A DNA stretch of 64,000 nucleotides. Origin: Macrotis lagotis (lineage: Eukaryota > Chordata > Mammalia > Peramelemorphia > Peramelidae). Position numbers and translations under genes: made by a program. The number at the start of each line of letters is the position of its first letter. Within the stretch, counting starts at the first letter, position 1. The stretch is from contig NC_133658.1 in the NCBI RefSeq assembly GCF_037893015.1, forward strand, positions 287,995,719-288,059,718. Reading direction: 5' to 3'. The notes under the pieces are model-generated. The model saw nothing but the letters and a program-made list of their open reading frames with translations, ran no database searches and was not told where the DNA came from. Below are positions 10,100-22,650 of the stretch, one piece after another.

Positions 10100-12430
10100 A
10101 TTTTCCACAGGAATCCACACCCCCCCAGCCACCCTTCAGCAAGTTGGGATCTTTTACCTGATCTTCTGACAGTGCCTAAATATCAAGAGATCAGGGATCA
10201 AACCCTTATTCCTGCTATATGACCAGTCTCTTTTTTTCCTGACCATACATCTCTGATGACATTCTTGATCTCACTTTTCCTTAACATTTCTACCTTTTGG
10301 CTTTCTTTAGAGTAAAAAATGTCAGTCTTGACACCACTCAATTCTTCTAGCAGTATGTCCTTCTGTTTGCTCCCTAGATTGGGTTCTCACACATAGGTGT
10401 GCATGAACTAACCCCATATACATGCAGCCTCAGTCACATATTCAGGGTACAAAAATCTAAGTGAATATAACTCAAGTTTCAAAGCCCAGCAGTATGAGAC
10501 TCTCTTTACAAGAATCTCTCCAGTCTCTTTGGGTTTCTGGTACCCAGATTCAAGAGAAAAGAAGGACAATGTTTACTCCATAGCCAACAAGAGAGGAGCC
10601 AACACTGAACATCATGTTCTATCCCCAGGTTATTACATTGAGAACTTCCTCTCAGTGAGATTCAGCATTTTTTCTCTTGAGTTGGGAGTTGTTATCTCAC
10701 CAACAGGAGAACTTCCTTCTATATTTCCTGGTATATATATTCTCTCATGTATACTTTCTTTGATTTCTGATTTTTGCTATTGACTTAGATCGGTAAGATT
10801 TTTGGCTATCTTCTAAGTGTGTTTATTGTAGAAGTGACATGTGGTGGGAAGAGCATCAAATCTTGGATATAAAGCATGGATTCTGCTTCTCCCATTAATG
10901 AAAAGCAATAAGAAAGATTAAACCTGAAAACTTTCTCTTAAGACTAACAGTATTGAAGCAAAGCAGATGGACATAATTCTAGTCTGGTACCCCCTCTGTA
11001 AATGGCCAAATTTCTGGCCTTAACTACTTGATTCCCCTCCCAGTAGTAATTAAAGTCTTCCTTGGAGAAGAGTTGGGGGAGAAGAAGCTAGAAGTGTCAA
11101 TTCTGTCTCCTTTGAAACATACACCTCCTACCTACAAGTAGGGGACAGTCCTCTCTCTATATAAACATTTTCTGAAGAAGTGGAAGGGAGAGAACAACGG
11201 TCATGTATATTTTACTTTACAACATAAGTTGCCATAGCCAAGAAAAAAAATTATCAACTTCCTCCAGTCTTAACTGGACTGATCCTTGGAAAGCAGTTGC
11301 CTTTTGTTGTTATAAACTTGAATCCTTTACAGAATGGCAGAACCTACAGAAATTAAGCCTCCAATACCCCCAATATCATCTACATGACAACAGAATAAGG
11401 CTGGATGGAGGTGGATCTGCATATGAGGGAGAAATCTTGATGATAAAATCTTTAATTTTTTTCTTTTTTCATATTTGTGTATGTGAAAGAAGAAAAAGGG
11501 TTTTTTAATCATTAACCTTGAAAGAAGCAGAACTGATTTATACTATTTTTAATATTTCTTTAAAAACACATTCCTGGGATGACAAGCTATATACTGAGTT
11601 TTCAACTGGATAAGATTTTAAAAGAGAAGAATTATAGACCTCCTGAAAATTGGGGTTTATAATTGAAATACTGACAAACCTTTTACTATAGAGAAGCTAC
11701 CAGATGCTGCAGTAATAACTGGGAAACTGGGAGAAAAATAATAAGAATGCTTTTCTCTGCTTAGCTAAGAAATACAACAGGAGAGTTTATTGCTTACAAA
11801 ACACAGCTGCCTTGCCTCAAATTGGATAGGAAAACGAACCCTGATAAATTATGACACCCCTAAATTCCAAAGAATGTGCATCAATTATTGGAAAAGGAGG
11901 AGTGCAACCACAGTCCTTCTGGATAAGCTACTTATTAGTACCATAATTTATTATTATTATGCTTTGGTGCAAATACATAGGCAGATAAAATTCCAATCTA
12001 TTAAAACAACAGTTCCACTTTTTCTGAATCCAGTGAGAGACACCATTCTAAAGGAAAGTGATATAAATTACAAAAACAAATGGAGCTCACACTCTCATAA
12101 GTAAGAAGAGCAAGATAATTGAGCCAAAACAAACAAAAAACCCAGTGTTAATCCTGCCCTTCCACATCCCACCCAGGGACTCTGATTCCTTGCTGAGATC
12201 AATAAAAAATTCTCAGCAAGATATAGGGTTGAAGGTGGGGGCTGGGGGGGGGGGGGCAGGGGATACTCCATACCCTTCTTCCCTATCCTCCAGGCAGGAA
12301 ATTCTTTTTACAAGGACAAGAGATGCTCCATGCCAGAAATGGAAATTTCCATCACCATAGTGGTTAGTGCTTTTTTTCTCTTTGCATTATGTCTGAAGTT
12401 GGAACACATTTGTTCCTTCAATAGATAAGG
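10100..12430. other. 2.3-kb stretch without recognised feature
   Basis: No repeat family, exon with splice sites or RNA gene is identified. Several reading frames of 60-104 codons are present, but they have no recognisable domains and no splice or promoter context. A poly-G tract lies at 12243-12256. Confidence 0.4.
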
Positions 12431-12434
12431 ACTT

Positions 12435-12800
12435 TAAATGCAAGAATGATAGGGATGGAGGACATCAAAGATCATCTGATTCAACTCCCAGCTAATAAAG
12501 GAATTCTCTAGCTAGTATTTCTGTTAGTTATCTAGGTTCTTCTTCCACCTGAAACTTTGTCATGTCTGTGACAGACAGGACATGGCCATGGTCACATGTT
12601 TCCACTGTCTTACTTTATTCAGGCTAAACATACTTGATTCCTCATAATTATGTGGTTTGGGGTCCCTTGTCATTCTCCCCAGGACATACTTTAATTTTTC
12701 TGTGTCTCTCTTAGGAGGTGTCACCCAGAATTAACCATAATGTTTCAGATGTATGAGTCTAAGAGAACTTATTTTAGCCACATGTGGAAGTAAAGGAAAG
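12435..12800 (+). mobile_element. CR1/L3 LINE 3' end remnant
   Basis: Motifs catcaaagatcatctgattc, attcaggctaaacatacttg, gggtcccttgtcattctccc, caggacatactttaattttt and ggtgtcacccagaattaacc match the order of motifs in the 3' end of CR1/L3 LINEs. Strongly diverged. Confidence 0.5.
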
Positions 12801-12849
12801 GAAAATACTCTATGTAGAATCAATGAGTGTCAACGTTGAATAATTTCAT

Positions 12850-13020
12850 TGGACAATAATAGTATAGTGAAAAGAGCTTAGTGCTTGAATCAGATGTTTT
12901 ATATTCTACTGGTGTGAGCCCAAATCACTTCTATCTAAGCCTCAGTTTCCCCATATGAAAAATTATTTCAGTTAAACGATCTCTAATGACCCTTCCAGCT
13001 CTGAATTCTATGAACCAACT
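12850..13020 (+). mobile_element. CORE-SINE (Ther-like)
   Basis: Series: agtgaaaagagcttagtgct, aagcctcagtttccccatat, cgatctctaatgacccttcc and agctctgaattctatgaacc, the usual order in this SINE class. Confidence 0.6.
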
Positions 13021-13120
13021 TGATTTTCCCCACAAGATACTATCAATGATTCCTACCTAGGCACAGGTGATAAAGAATTTCTTTGCCATTTTCTTTCTTA
13101 TCAAGTGACGAGCCCATATC

Positions 13121-13216
13121 CATCTCTCTCTCTGTCTCTCTGTCTCTCTCTCTCTCTCTCTCTCAATAAACAAATGAAAGAACGAACAAACAAACAAACA
13201 AACAAATAAATAAAAG
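13121..13216. repeat. (TC)n followed by (AAAC)n microsatellite
   Basis: A tc/tgtc tract (13121-13164) is followed by ataaacaaatgaaag and then an aaac tetranucleotide tract to 13216, consistent with the decayed A-rich tail of a retroposon. Confidence 0.9.
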
Positions 13217-13219
13217 GGA

Positions 13220-14470
13220 GAAAGCTCACAAGAACCAGGAGCACCCTACACTACCAGGAGAAAGACTTCTAATTACTTAGACATGGGGGTTGGGGAAGTA
13301 CACTTAGTGGCAGCATTAATGTATATGGCAGACTCAATGTTTATGTAAAAATGCTAGTGCCACTCAGCTCTTTCTAATCCACAACCTCTCAAGTCACATT
13401 GCCTAAGGCAATGTAGAACAAGTTTCACCAATTCTTTCATAGTTGTCCAGAAAAATCCAACTGGGATTGGAGAGCACTGGAGAGTATGCTTTATGAGGGT
13501 AGATTTACAGAAAGGAAGGATATTTTGTTTGTAAGGGATATAGAGATATGATAGTTGTTTTTAGGTATTTAAGGGTAAAGAATTGTGTGTTGTCTAGCCC
13601 CAAAGACCAGAACTAAAAGCAACTGGTAGAGGCTGCAGAAGCAAAAGAAATATTTTCTAACAATTAAATCTTCCCCAAATCAGAATTGAGGTAGGAAGTA
13701 TCTCATCAGTGGAGAACTTTCATTGAAGCTTGGATGTCCATTAGTCAGGAAGAGTGTATAGAGGCACTCTTAGACTCAGATTGAACAAGACCTTTTAAGT
13801 TCCTTCTATTTTTGAGATGCTATGATTCCATGACCTTCAACCACCATATTATAGGAGGTATTTCTATCTCCTCTATTCTGAATTAAAATTCAAAGTTAAA
13901 CCAGTCCAGGAAGTAACTGTTATCTTACAATCATCCTAATTGTTATCTAATTAAGCCACAACATGGAAAAAAAGCCCTTTAACAGTGCCTACATCAACAC
14001 TACCTCGATCCCAATAGGGCTCCTTAGCCCTAATAAGATGCACAAATTACACAAGTAACCCTATTGCTACATATTTTATTCTTAAGGAGGTCTTTTCCTT
14101 TAGTGTATGACTAACAGCATGGAATATTTGGTGGTGTTATGGTGGTGGATATTATGATTCTGGGTATAGAGAGAATGTAGGGGGTAGATGAATTTTTTGA
14201 ACCATTTTACTGGTTAGCATCCTAGAAATTCATCCTTCCAACAAATCTATCCCACTCTGTTTTTGAAAGTTTCACATGTGTTTCCACCTTAGATTTGAAC
14301 TTGATCTCACTGGAGAAGGAAAGGGAAAGTCAAGAGTACTATTCATGTCCTGCCCTCACAGCATAGCAAGGGACTGCAGACACTACTGGGCAGCACAAAA
14401 ATGTGAGGAGACTCATCCCAAGCTCACTACCACCACTACCCTACCCACCACATTGAGCAGGTGCCCTGTG
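13220..14470. other. Unassigned DNA
   Basis: No supported gene or RNA. A weak CORE-SINE-like pattern (acttagactcagattgaaca, tccttctatttttgagatgc, tatgattccatgacc) is present around 13740-13845. Confidence 0.35.
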
Positions 14471-14479
14471 GTGGACTCA

Positions 14480-14820
14480 CAGGAAGAATGGCAGAGTCTA
14501 CAAGTTGGAAGGAACATCATCTGCTGTTTAGTCCAACTCATACATTAAGGAATCCCTATTATAACATACCCAACAAATAGTCATCCAATTTTTTCTTTCA
14601 AGCTTCCACTTCTCAAGTCAAGGCATTCCTTTTTTAAACAGTTCTGATTCTTAAGGAGTTTTCCCTAACATCAAATTTAAAATGACCTCTACAACCTTCA
14701 CCTTTAGCTCCTGGTTCTGTTTTCTGGGGCCAAAGAGAATAAATTTAATCCTTCCTTGTGTGACAACTATTCAAATACTTGAACAAAGCACTGTTATCAT
14801 GTTACCCTTGAATCTATTTT
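14480..14820 (+). mobile_element. CR1/L3 LINE 3' end
   Basis: Recognisable L3-type order: ggaaggaacatcatctgctg, tccctattataacatac, aaggcattccttttttaaac, agttctgattcttaaggagt, tagctcctggttctgttttc, tggggccaaagagaataaat, acaactattcaaatacttg and tgttatcatgttaccc. The next SINE landed in its end. Confidence 0.65.
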
Positions 14821-14821
14821 T

Positions 14822-14979
14822 TTTATTATTTTTTTTTAGGTTTTTGCAAGGCAATGAGGTTAAGTGGCTTGCCCAAGGCCACACAGCTAGGTAATTATTA
14901 AGTGTCTGAGGTTGGATTTGAACTCAGGTACTCCTGACTCCAGGGCCGGTGCTCTATCCACTGCACCACCTAGTCATCC
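14822..14979 (-). mobile_element. Young tRNA-derived SINE, antisense
   Basis: Complete antisense copy with oligo-T at the left, flanked by tgaatctattttttt on both sides (about 14809-14823 and 14981-14995). It interrupts the CR1/L3 remnant. Confidence 0.9.
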
Positions 14980-15374
14980 CCTGAATCTATTTTTTTAATG
15001 AGATATGGGCAACAGTCACATATAGGTGTGAATATATGGATTGAAATCATCATGGGAAGGAATACCCTTAACAAAAAGATCACAAATCCATTGGAGAATA
15101 AGTGTTACAGTTGTAGTAGTAACTTAAAAGAACAATTGAGAAATGTTGCTTGTTTCAAGATACCCCCAAATTGGACTTAGGTGGAAAATTTATTTGGATC
15201 TGATGGGGACTCATTGTCAGGCTTATACACCACTAAATATGCTATATTTTATAGAACATTTGAGAATGAAGAGTTTCTGTCTTCCAGGGAGATGATGGAG
15301 TGAGTAAATACTACTTGGGGGAGTATTGCAGGGCCAAGTCTCAACACACACTTCTTAGTGCATAAGGATATTGG

Positions 15375-15630
15375 ATGAGGCAGCTAGGTGGCACAGTCCA
15401 TAGAACACTAGACTTGGAGTCAAAGACCACAAATCCTTCCAGACCTTCATAAACTGAATGATGTTTAGCAAATGACTTAAACTCTCTCAACCTCAGTGTC
15501 CTCATCTGTAAAATGGGGATATTGCTAAACCTACCTTATGTTGCTGGTATAGGGATAATGCATAACAAGTGTTTTGCAAACCTTTAAGTACCATAGAAAT
15601 GCCAGCTACAATTGTTATCTGGGGAGCTGT
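15375..15630 (+). mobile_element. tRNA-head SINE with CORE-type tail
   Basis: Head gaggcagctaggtggcacag, then gaacactagacttggagtca, aacctcagtgtcctcatctg, taaaatggggatattgc, gtgttttgcaaacctttaag and accatagaaatgccagctac. The tail differs from the young poly-A SINE and from the RTE-tailed type. Confidence 0.7.
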
Positions 15631-15830
15631 TTTAGAAATATTTGACCTTGTTTTTTGTGAATGCTTCCCTGGGGTAGAAAATGAACAAATATTCAGTTTC
15701 ATCTGGGTAAGAAAAATATAGGTGCTCTTCTTGATTCCATACCACTTGGTGCTAACTTACTCCTTGACAAAACAACATGTTATTTTTATGCTTAATTTAA
15801 AATTTTAATTACAGCTATAAAATAGACTGT

Positions 15831-16248
15831 TTATTCTTGAATCTATTCAATAATTTCTTCTTTATATTTTCCCTTCTTTCCAACTTGTTAGGATTTGCCT
15901 TTACACTCAAGAATCTTTTGGTGATCTTTGTACAGTTTTACTCAGGTGATAACTACCTTAGGGTGAATGTCCACATAAACAGTTGTGCCTTCAGTTTTTC
16001 ACACTGTATGTTCAATGTAGATGACACATTTCTTTCTGTAAACCTGGACTACCTTGACCTTTGTAGAATCTATGAACCACTTGGACCTTGTCGTACTTCC
16101 AGTTGGGCACGGAGTGGACATTACATTTCTGCCTCTGCTTCTTGGTGAGTGGGGACAACATGATCTTGTGCCAGATGTATGAAGGCATGTTAAAGTGTCC
16201 CTTGTGCTTCTTGCTTCTGTCCTGAGTCACGAATGGATTGAAATGCAT
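15831..16248 (-). pseudogene. RPL26: RPL26 processed pseudogene
   Basis: This is an intronless, broken copy of the 60S ribosomal protein L26 (uL24) coding region. The start ATG corresponds to 16246-16248 and the peptide opens as [34 protein letters not shown] and [12 protein letters not shown] follow. After a frameshift the 3' part reads KILECKGKS, an in-frame stop, then QVGKKGKYKEE, IIE, another stop, and IQE followed by TAA at 15831-15833. The length is 418 nt against about 438 nt for the intact gene. Neither introns nor a clear poly-A tail remain. Confidence 0.93.
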
Positions 16249-16289
16249 TTTGGCAAGTGGAACCACCCATAAATCCCAAGCAACATTTT

Positions 16290-16564
16290 TTTAATTTAAA
16301 TTTATTTTTATTAAAGATATTATTTGAGTTTTACATTTTCCCCCCAATCTTGCTTCCCTCCCCCCTCCCCCCCTCAGAGAGCACTCTGTCAGTCTTTACT
16401 TTCTTTCCATGTTGTACCTTGATCCAAATTGGGTGTGATGAGAGAGAAATCATATGCTTAAAGAGAAGAGAAGTCTAAGAGGTAACAAGATCAGACAATA
16501 AGCTATCTGGTTTTTTCTAAATTAAAGGGAATAGTCCTTGCACTTTGTTCAAACTCCACAGCTC
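16290..16564 (-). mobile_element. 5'-truncated L1-type 3' tip
   Basis: A 275-bp insertion bounded by a perfect 15-bp duplication cccaagcaacatttt (16275-16289 and 16565-16579). Antisense poly-A (T-rich) lies at the left. Read on the minus strand it ends with gaagcaagattggggggaaa and tgtaaaactcaaataatatc plus an A-rich tail. The 88-bp tip at 35982 belongs to the same family. Confidence 0.85.
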
Positions 16565-16654
16565 CCCAAGCAACATTTTAAAAAGAGTTGCTTCAACCTC
16601 AACCTCCAACTCTCCTACCAATTATCTTCATCTCAATAGATGATCAACAAAGAT

Positions 16655-16810
16655 AAAATTCAACAAACATCCATTAAGTGACAATTATGCACAAGGCACA
16701 ATGCTAAACACTCAAGATACAAATATAAGATTGAAACATAACATGCCCTCCAGAAATAAGTTTGCAATCATTCTACTTGGAGGAAACTTGAGAGAAATAA
16801 TTTTGCATCA
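16655..16810 (+). mobile_element. CORE-SINE fragment (Ther-like)
   Basis: aacaaacatccattaagtga, caattatgcacaaggcacaa, tgctaaacactcaagataca and catgccctccagaaataagt follow the order of the long-body CORE-SINE. Confidence 0.5.
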
Positions 16811-16829
16811 TGACTCTACCTATAGGTAT

Positions 16830-18600
16830 TCATAGGCATTAAGTGAGTAATTACATTGCAGATTATTGCTGGTCATCAGTTTCTTAGCCTGTACATTTGG
16901 GAAAAAAGTGAGATTTATGATTTTAATTCAAAGATTTTTTTAAAAAATCTTTTTTTTTGCCCCTTCTGCTCTTTCCTCCAATCTTCAAAGTTCTTTCATT
17001 CTGCCTCTCCATTATCTATCAGTTCTTGAATTCTATGGGGTAGGTCCAAAAGAAGAAAAATAAATCCTTCTTTCCTTCCTTATTTCCTTCTGGCCTATAC
17101 CATTGTGCTAGACCTGTTAGACCCTTTGCTTCTCCTTGGATTGGGAAAACTCTCTTCACCAAAATGGAAATCCATTAATATTCCTTTATTATGTAAAATA
17201 GAATTCCCAGATCATCTATTTCTGGCTTATTGCTTTATTTAAGTGGGCTGGGAAATGGTGGGGGAAGGGTGGCAAAAATCTTGTGCTGAATAAGTATAGG
17301 AGCTATGCACTTAGATATGATAAATGAGTCCCACACTGCTGGCCTCTGCCAGCCCTTTCCTATTGAAACCCTATGCTCTAGAGTGGCAGTGCACGTGTGT
17401 GTATGTGCATATATGTGTTTGTTTTTTCCTGGCATGCACCCAACCCGTAATTAGCCAAAATCTCAAAGGAGAAAAAACACTTCCTGCCCAAATGACAAGC
17501 TGTGGATTATGCAGATATCTTTCCAGATGTGGCATTTGTCTCCCTGGTAATTCTGCAGGTGGCTTTAAGTTTGCTTGGCCAGAAAGCTCTATATGAGCTG
17601 ACTTATCCTCACAAATATTCTTCTTCCATTGACTTCCCCTTTTGTTCAGAACATTCAGTTCAAGCCAATTTCTCCTAAGATTCTGGGCCTGACAGTCTTT
17701 AGGAAGTGGGAGGGAGTATGGCAAAAGGATGCTTTCCATGGTGAACACAAAAGAACAGTCTGAGAACCATGCACTTGTTGATATTCATCACTCATACAAG
17801 GAACCTCAGCACACCTGCTGTTTCCCATTTAATAAAATGAAAAAATGATAGCAGAACTGCCATAGGCATAAAGGGGATATGTACAAAACCTCAGAAATCA
17901 TAATCCTACCTACAATCCAAAAGTAGTAGTTTTGTATGATAGGACCTAGCTCACAGATGTGTCTAGGAGGTATTCATGTATGTGAGATGCACTTCTATAT
18001 TTACATTTGCCCTTTGGAGACTGTGGTTATGCTTCACAAAAAGAATAACAAAAATTTCAGTTTCTAAGAAATTAAAACATTTACTTTTTCTATACATGGA
18101 ACCAACTGGTATCTTGATTCATAATTTGTGTGAATTGTTCAAGGATACATGTCAATTCAATATGGTGATTGTTGTCCCATGAAAAGATAATTTCATTTCT
18201 AGTGATAATATACAAATTAGTAATTGAATTAGCTCAATGAATATGATTTCATCCTCCATCCAGATACAGTTGTAGTTCTACAAAGCAGATGGACCACAAC
18301 TGAGTAGAAGGGGAGGCTTTGCCCATGTTTGGGAAAAAGTTGCTACTTGCCCATCCACAAGAATGCCTTTATATGTCCTGCAAAATATGGGAGAATCAAC
18401 TTCCTGTAACTGAACTCAGATCAACTCATATAAAATGAACTAGAAAATTTAGACAACTGCCCAGACTAGTCAAGACCCAAATTGTGATCCTGAAGTAAAA
18501 GAGGGATTTAGACCTGAATTTTCCAGGCCATTGGTTTCATAGAGTATATTGCTCAATCTTGTAGCTTGTATAAGATGCTACCTAAGATGATGTTAGAGCT
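16830..18600. other. 1.8-kb stretch without recognised repeat
   Basis: I see no assignable repeat. The part at about 17200-17750 is less AT-rich and contains open frames on both strands (90 and 125 codons), but I find no known domain and no convincing splice sites, so I do not call a gene. It could be an old conserved element. Confidence 0.35.
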
Positions 18601-18609
18601 GAAGGGCTC

Positions 18610-19090
18610 ATAGAATTTATAACTCTAAAGGGTCTTAAGAGATTAGGTAGTCTAACTCCCTTCCTTTTTTTCTAAAAATAAGGAAACTAAGGTCCAAAAA
18701 AAGTGAATGACTTGTTCAAATTTCTATTAGCAGTCACGATTTGGTATCCATAATTTGATCCTGATCCCCTGACTCCAAACTCAATGCTCTTTCCATTTGT
18801 ACCAATTGTAGCCATTATTCTAACATTCATAGACCTCTAAAGGTAGAAAGAACCTTAAAGATAAATCAAAAGTATCTGGATCTGGTGGAATTAAGTATCA
18901 GATTTGGAATTAGGAAAGTCTACCTCAATTTGAACCCCAACTCTGAACTGTATCAACTATATGACCCTGAACGAATTATTTAATCTCTGAGCTTCAGTTT
19001 CTTATCTGGAGAATGGGACCTCCCTATTTATATCACAGGACTATTGTAGGACTCTGAGGATCAAATGAGATAGTATATGTTTGTGAAGGT
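18610..19090 (+). mobile_element. Two diverged CORE-SINE copies
   Basis: First copy: gagctgaagggctcatagaa, aataaggaaactaaggtcca and aatgacttgttcaaatt to about 18800. Second: attaggaaagtctacctcaa, ctatatgaccctgaacgaat, gagcttcagtttcttatctg and actctgaggatcaaatgaga to about 19090. Confidence 0.5.
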
Positions 19091-19099
19091 AAAAATTAA

Positions 19100-20580
19100 T
19101 AGAGGGCTAACTGTGGAGTCAGGAAGAGTTGGGTTGAAGTACTGATTCTTAAACATACTAGCTAGGTGACCATTGACAAATCATTCTACCTATTAGTGTC
19201 CCAGGCAAATTTCAAAATTTGGAATTTACAGACTAGCTGATGACCCACGTTAGAAAGGGAATTTTCCAAAACAAAGAATTCCTCTATATATCATCAGGAC
19301 AAAAAAAAAAGGGTGATAATGTGAATTGTTATTATCTAGTTCAATCATTTTGTTTCATTCATTAATTTTTTATTTTTTTTCCTTTAAGGTAGGTCTCCCT
19401 TTTTCACACAAGTTGCAAATGTACTAATCATAGATAACCACTACTAACTGGCCTGGAAATTTTGTCCTGATTCTGATTCAGAACCATTGTCCACTCCATG
19501 GTCAGCCTAGTGACCTACCTCTCACCATATTGTATCAGACAGCCTCAGCATCCCTAGTAACAGATATTACAACTATCACAACCAATTCCTTCATTTTTTA
19601 TATATAAGGAAATTGAGGCCCAAAATATTGGAATGACTTGCCTAAGGGTATACATAGAATTAGTGGTAATTTCTCGGAATCATGATTGGGTAAATAGATA
19701 ACTTTTTCCTGTGATTTCAAGAAACACTGTGATTTCAAAGAAACTATGTCCATTCTGTTGCCTAAACCCACTTGTGTTTCAAATGTCTTCTCTGGTATAG
19801 ACGAAGGGGATGGAGAAATATACAGAAATCAGAAGAAATATGTTCTTCTTCCTTTGCATTTCTTTGCATGTAATCTCTGTCTGAATCAGAGCTAATAAAT
19901 GGGTCATCTTGTACTTTCAAAATACCAACAAGCAGTTTTTCAATGTAGTAGCAACTCTACATTAGAAAGCTGTCAACATCACAACAATGTCCCTGCGCCT
20001 TGCACTGCAGAGAGAGATACCTTGTCACTCAGATTTGAATGCAGTTTTACTAAAATATCTCTGCATCTACATAAATAAGGAATGAAAATGCATGAAAATA
20101 TCTGGCTCAAAGCTTCTCTATTTCTTGAGTATTTCTACTTCCTTCTCTATTTCTGAGAAAATATTTTGCAAAATGGATTTATTTGGTTAATTTTAATTCA
20201 CCTTCTTAAAAACTAGAAGTAAGACATTCCTGTCAGATCTGATAGTCTCTGGTGCCAAGAATGATGACAATTATGATGACCATGAAATGGGTATTTTGAT
20301 GACCCTGGTTCAAGAATATGAGACAGTCAGTGCCTATCCCCAAAGGGAATATGTTAGTGAAAACAGCCCTGTCAGTGAAGATAATCCAAGGATAATGTTA
20401 TTTCTACTTATTGCCCATTCCCTAATTTGGTCCTTATATACTATAATTGTCATTTTAAAAAATTATATGGATTTAGTGGCAGAGGGAATTAGATGCTCTG
20501 TGAGGGTATGGAGCATAATATCTACTACTTTGTAATTCCAAAATCTGACATAGCCCAAGGATCAATAAATGTTGATAATA
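19100..20580. other. Unassigned DNA with worn SINE traces
   Basis: Weak CORE-SINE traces appear at about 19130-19210 and 19585-19670 (tatataaggaaattgaggcc, aatgacttgcctaaggg). Nothing else is supported. The 82-codon open frame at 20287-20535 has no known domain. Confidence 0.35.
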
Positions 20581-20587
20581 CTAATTA

Positions 20588-20752
20588 TGGACATGATGAT
20601 GATGATGGAGAAGAAGAAGAGAAGGAAAAGAATAAAAGAAAAGACAAACTGAAAATATGGTAGGGAAAGAATGGGAGGAAGAGAGGAAGGAGAAGAAATA
20701 GGAGGAGGAAGAGAAAAGGAGGAGAAGGAAAGGAGGAAGAGAATGAGCATTA
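20588..20752. repeat. GA/GGA-rich purine tract
   Basis: The plus strand is almost all purine over about 165 bp with imperfect gaa, gga and gat units. The minus-strand frame through it is low-complexity and not a gene. Confidence 0.8.
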
Positions 20753-20815
20753 ATTGTCTACTATGAATCAGGCACTATACTAAGTGCTTTACCAATATTA
20801 TTTTATTGTAGGGAA
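20745..20815 (+). mobile_element. MIR 5' fragment
   Basis: gagcattaattgtctactat, aatcaggcactatactaagt and gctttaccaatattatttta follow the MIR start. Confidence 0.55.
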
Positions 20816-20819
20816 ATTT

Positions 20820-22295
20820 TGAGATACAAATGAGAACAAAGTTAGAAATCAAATGTCAAATGTGAATCCTCTTGGGGAAGAAAAAAGCAACAACAATTAA
20901 CTCTTTCAATGTCAGAGCATATCTTGAAAAAATACATGTTTTCTGCAAGTTGTTTTGGGTTCATTTATGGAGCAATTAGGAAGAAAATAATATAAACTGA
21001 AAATATAATTGCTCCCTTGTGAAATTTGTATTTTGCCCCAAATTTGGCACAAAATATTCAGCACTAGGACAAAACAAAAATTGAAAGAGTTAAACTACTC
21101 AGACTTTCCCTTGAAGCTGCAGCAGTAAATGTTTACCTACTATTAGAACCTTTGGGTCATTTAAATACTAGTTGGCATAATACTATCTGATCAATAACCC
21201 CTCTCCTCCTCTTTACTACCCTAGTCAACCTGTCGACCAACTTAATCATCCTCCAAACAACTTTTTCCATTTATGAATTACTAGACCCAATAATTATAAA
21301 AATTCTCCAATAATGACATTATATAGCTTTTTGAAACTTCAAATTAAAAAGTTAGAAGGGTCCTCTAAGTACTATTACAATTTATATCCTTCTATATCTT
21401 ATTCCATAGTTTTTCAATTTTCTAGGGTCAAAAAATTCATTTGTGTTCTGTTAAACCTTTTCATGAGATGAGCATCTTTGCACTGGGTTAGTCTATTCCT
21501 TGAGAGATAAATATAGGCTCCTAATTCCATGCCTTTCTAGCTATCATGTATAATAGCCCAGCCATCACACAAAGTTACCCCAGAGCAGGACTTCATCAAG
21601 GGCAATTCAGCCTCACCAAGCATAAAAATCGCATTTTGCCAAATCCTACACTAAGCTAATTCTTTTCTTTATTTCACTAATCTAATGTCCCAGTTGGTGC
21701 TGATGGGATTCATTAGTTGGAATCATCAAGTATTTCAGGGAAGGAAGTCAAGAGATTGAAACTGAGGAGAAGGATTCTGGGATACTTTGATAGTATTAAA
21801 AGGTTAGATCATGCTGGGTTTTATTAAAAACAATATTAATTGAATTTTGTCATCTTAACAAAACTAGAAAATATTCATGGGACAAATATTGCATCTATTA
21901 GACCATAGTGATATAACTTCTTTACTGCCATTCAGTTTCAGTAATTGATTCTCAATATAACTGAAGTCTACCCTGATGACCCAGGCAAACACTAGAGCAC
22001 AAACAGGTCTTTCAGACTTGAAGAGAAATTTACTAAAAAGGGAAAGAGATTTCTCTCATCCTCCTTCCAGTTCAAACTCAAAATGACCACCTTTTTTCCA
22101 GGGAATTTGCTCTAGGCAAGGACTTGATTACAGAAACACCCATATTACAGAAGTATCAATTTCAGCAATTATCAACAGAGGTCAAAGGGAAAAAAATCTT
22201 TCCAGCTCTTGGAGAACCTTCAGTTTTTCTTAGGATTCTCAATTGGATGCCAAAAAATTAAATAAATAAGGATCCTCTCCCTTTCTATCTCATTA
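20820..22295. other. Unassigned AT-rich DNA
   Basis: No gene or RNA supported. A C/T-rich piece at 21195-21305 is discussed among the rejected items. Confidence 0.35.
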
Positions 22296-22299
22296 GCCA

Positions 22300-22650
22300 A
22301 CCTAGGGAGAGGAAGGATTGTTTTAATTAGAGATGTTGTAAAGCTTTATTTAGCCTGGGCCCCTCCTGCTGCTCCCTGGATTACTCTGCCGGCTTATAAA
22401 TACAATACCAAGTCATTACAGCCGAAAATATCACCACCAAAGGGGCTAGGAGAAAGTGAATCCACTGCTGTCCATGTTAAGGACCCTTTGACAATGTCCT
22501 TTCTCAGCATTCAGGCATAATTCAAGCGTAATATTGGGCTTTATCAAACAACTCAATATCCTCTGTAGAAAAGCTCTTTCTAGTTAGAGCTGCCATGTGT
22601 TCACCCTCATTCCTTTTGTGCTCCTGGTACTAGGAGCACAGAGCCACATC
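22300..22650. other. Repeat-free stretch, candidate conserved element
   Basis: This block shows no repeat signature and has mixed composition with potential homeodomain and forkhead-like words (gttttaattagag, gctttatttagcc, cttataaataca). Its status as conserved regulatory DNA is only a guess from composition. Confidence 0.25.

Noticed and set aside
17371-17748. 125-codon minus-strand open frame in a repeat-poor stretch.
   Set aside because: No known domain, no promoter and no clear splice sites; kept only as a possible conserved region to test by alignment.
21195-21305. C/T/A-rich stretch that stays open under the vertebrate mitochondrial code and looks like a nuclear copy of mitochondrial DNA.
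   Set aside because: The translated text does not match any mitochondrial protein I know; a search against marsupial mitogenomes would decide. A match would support an old mitochondrial insertion.
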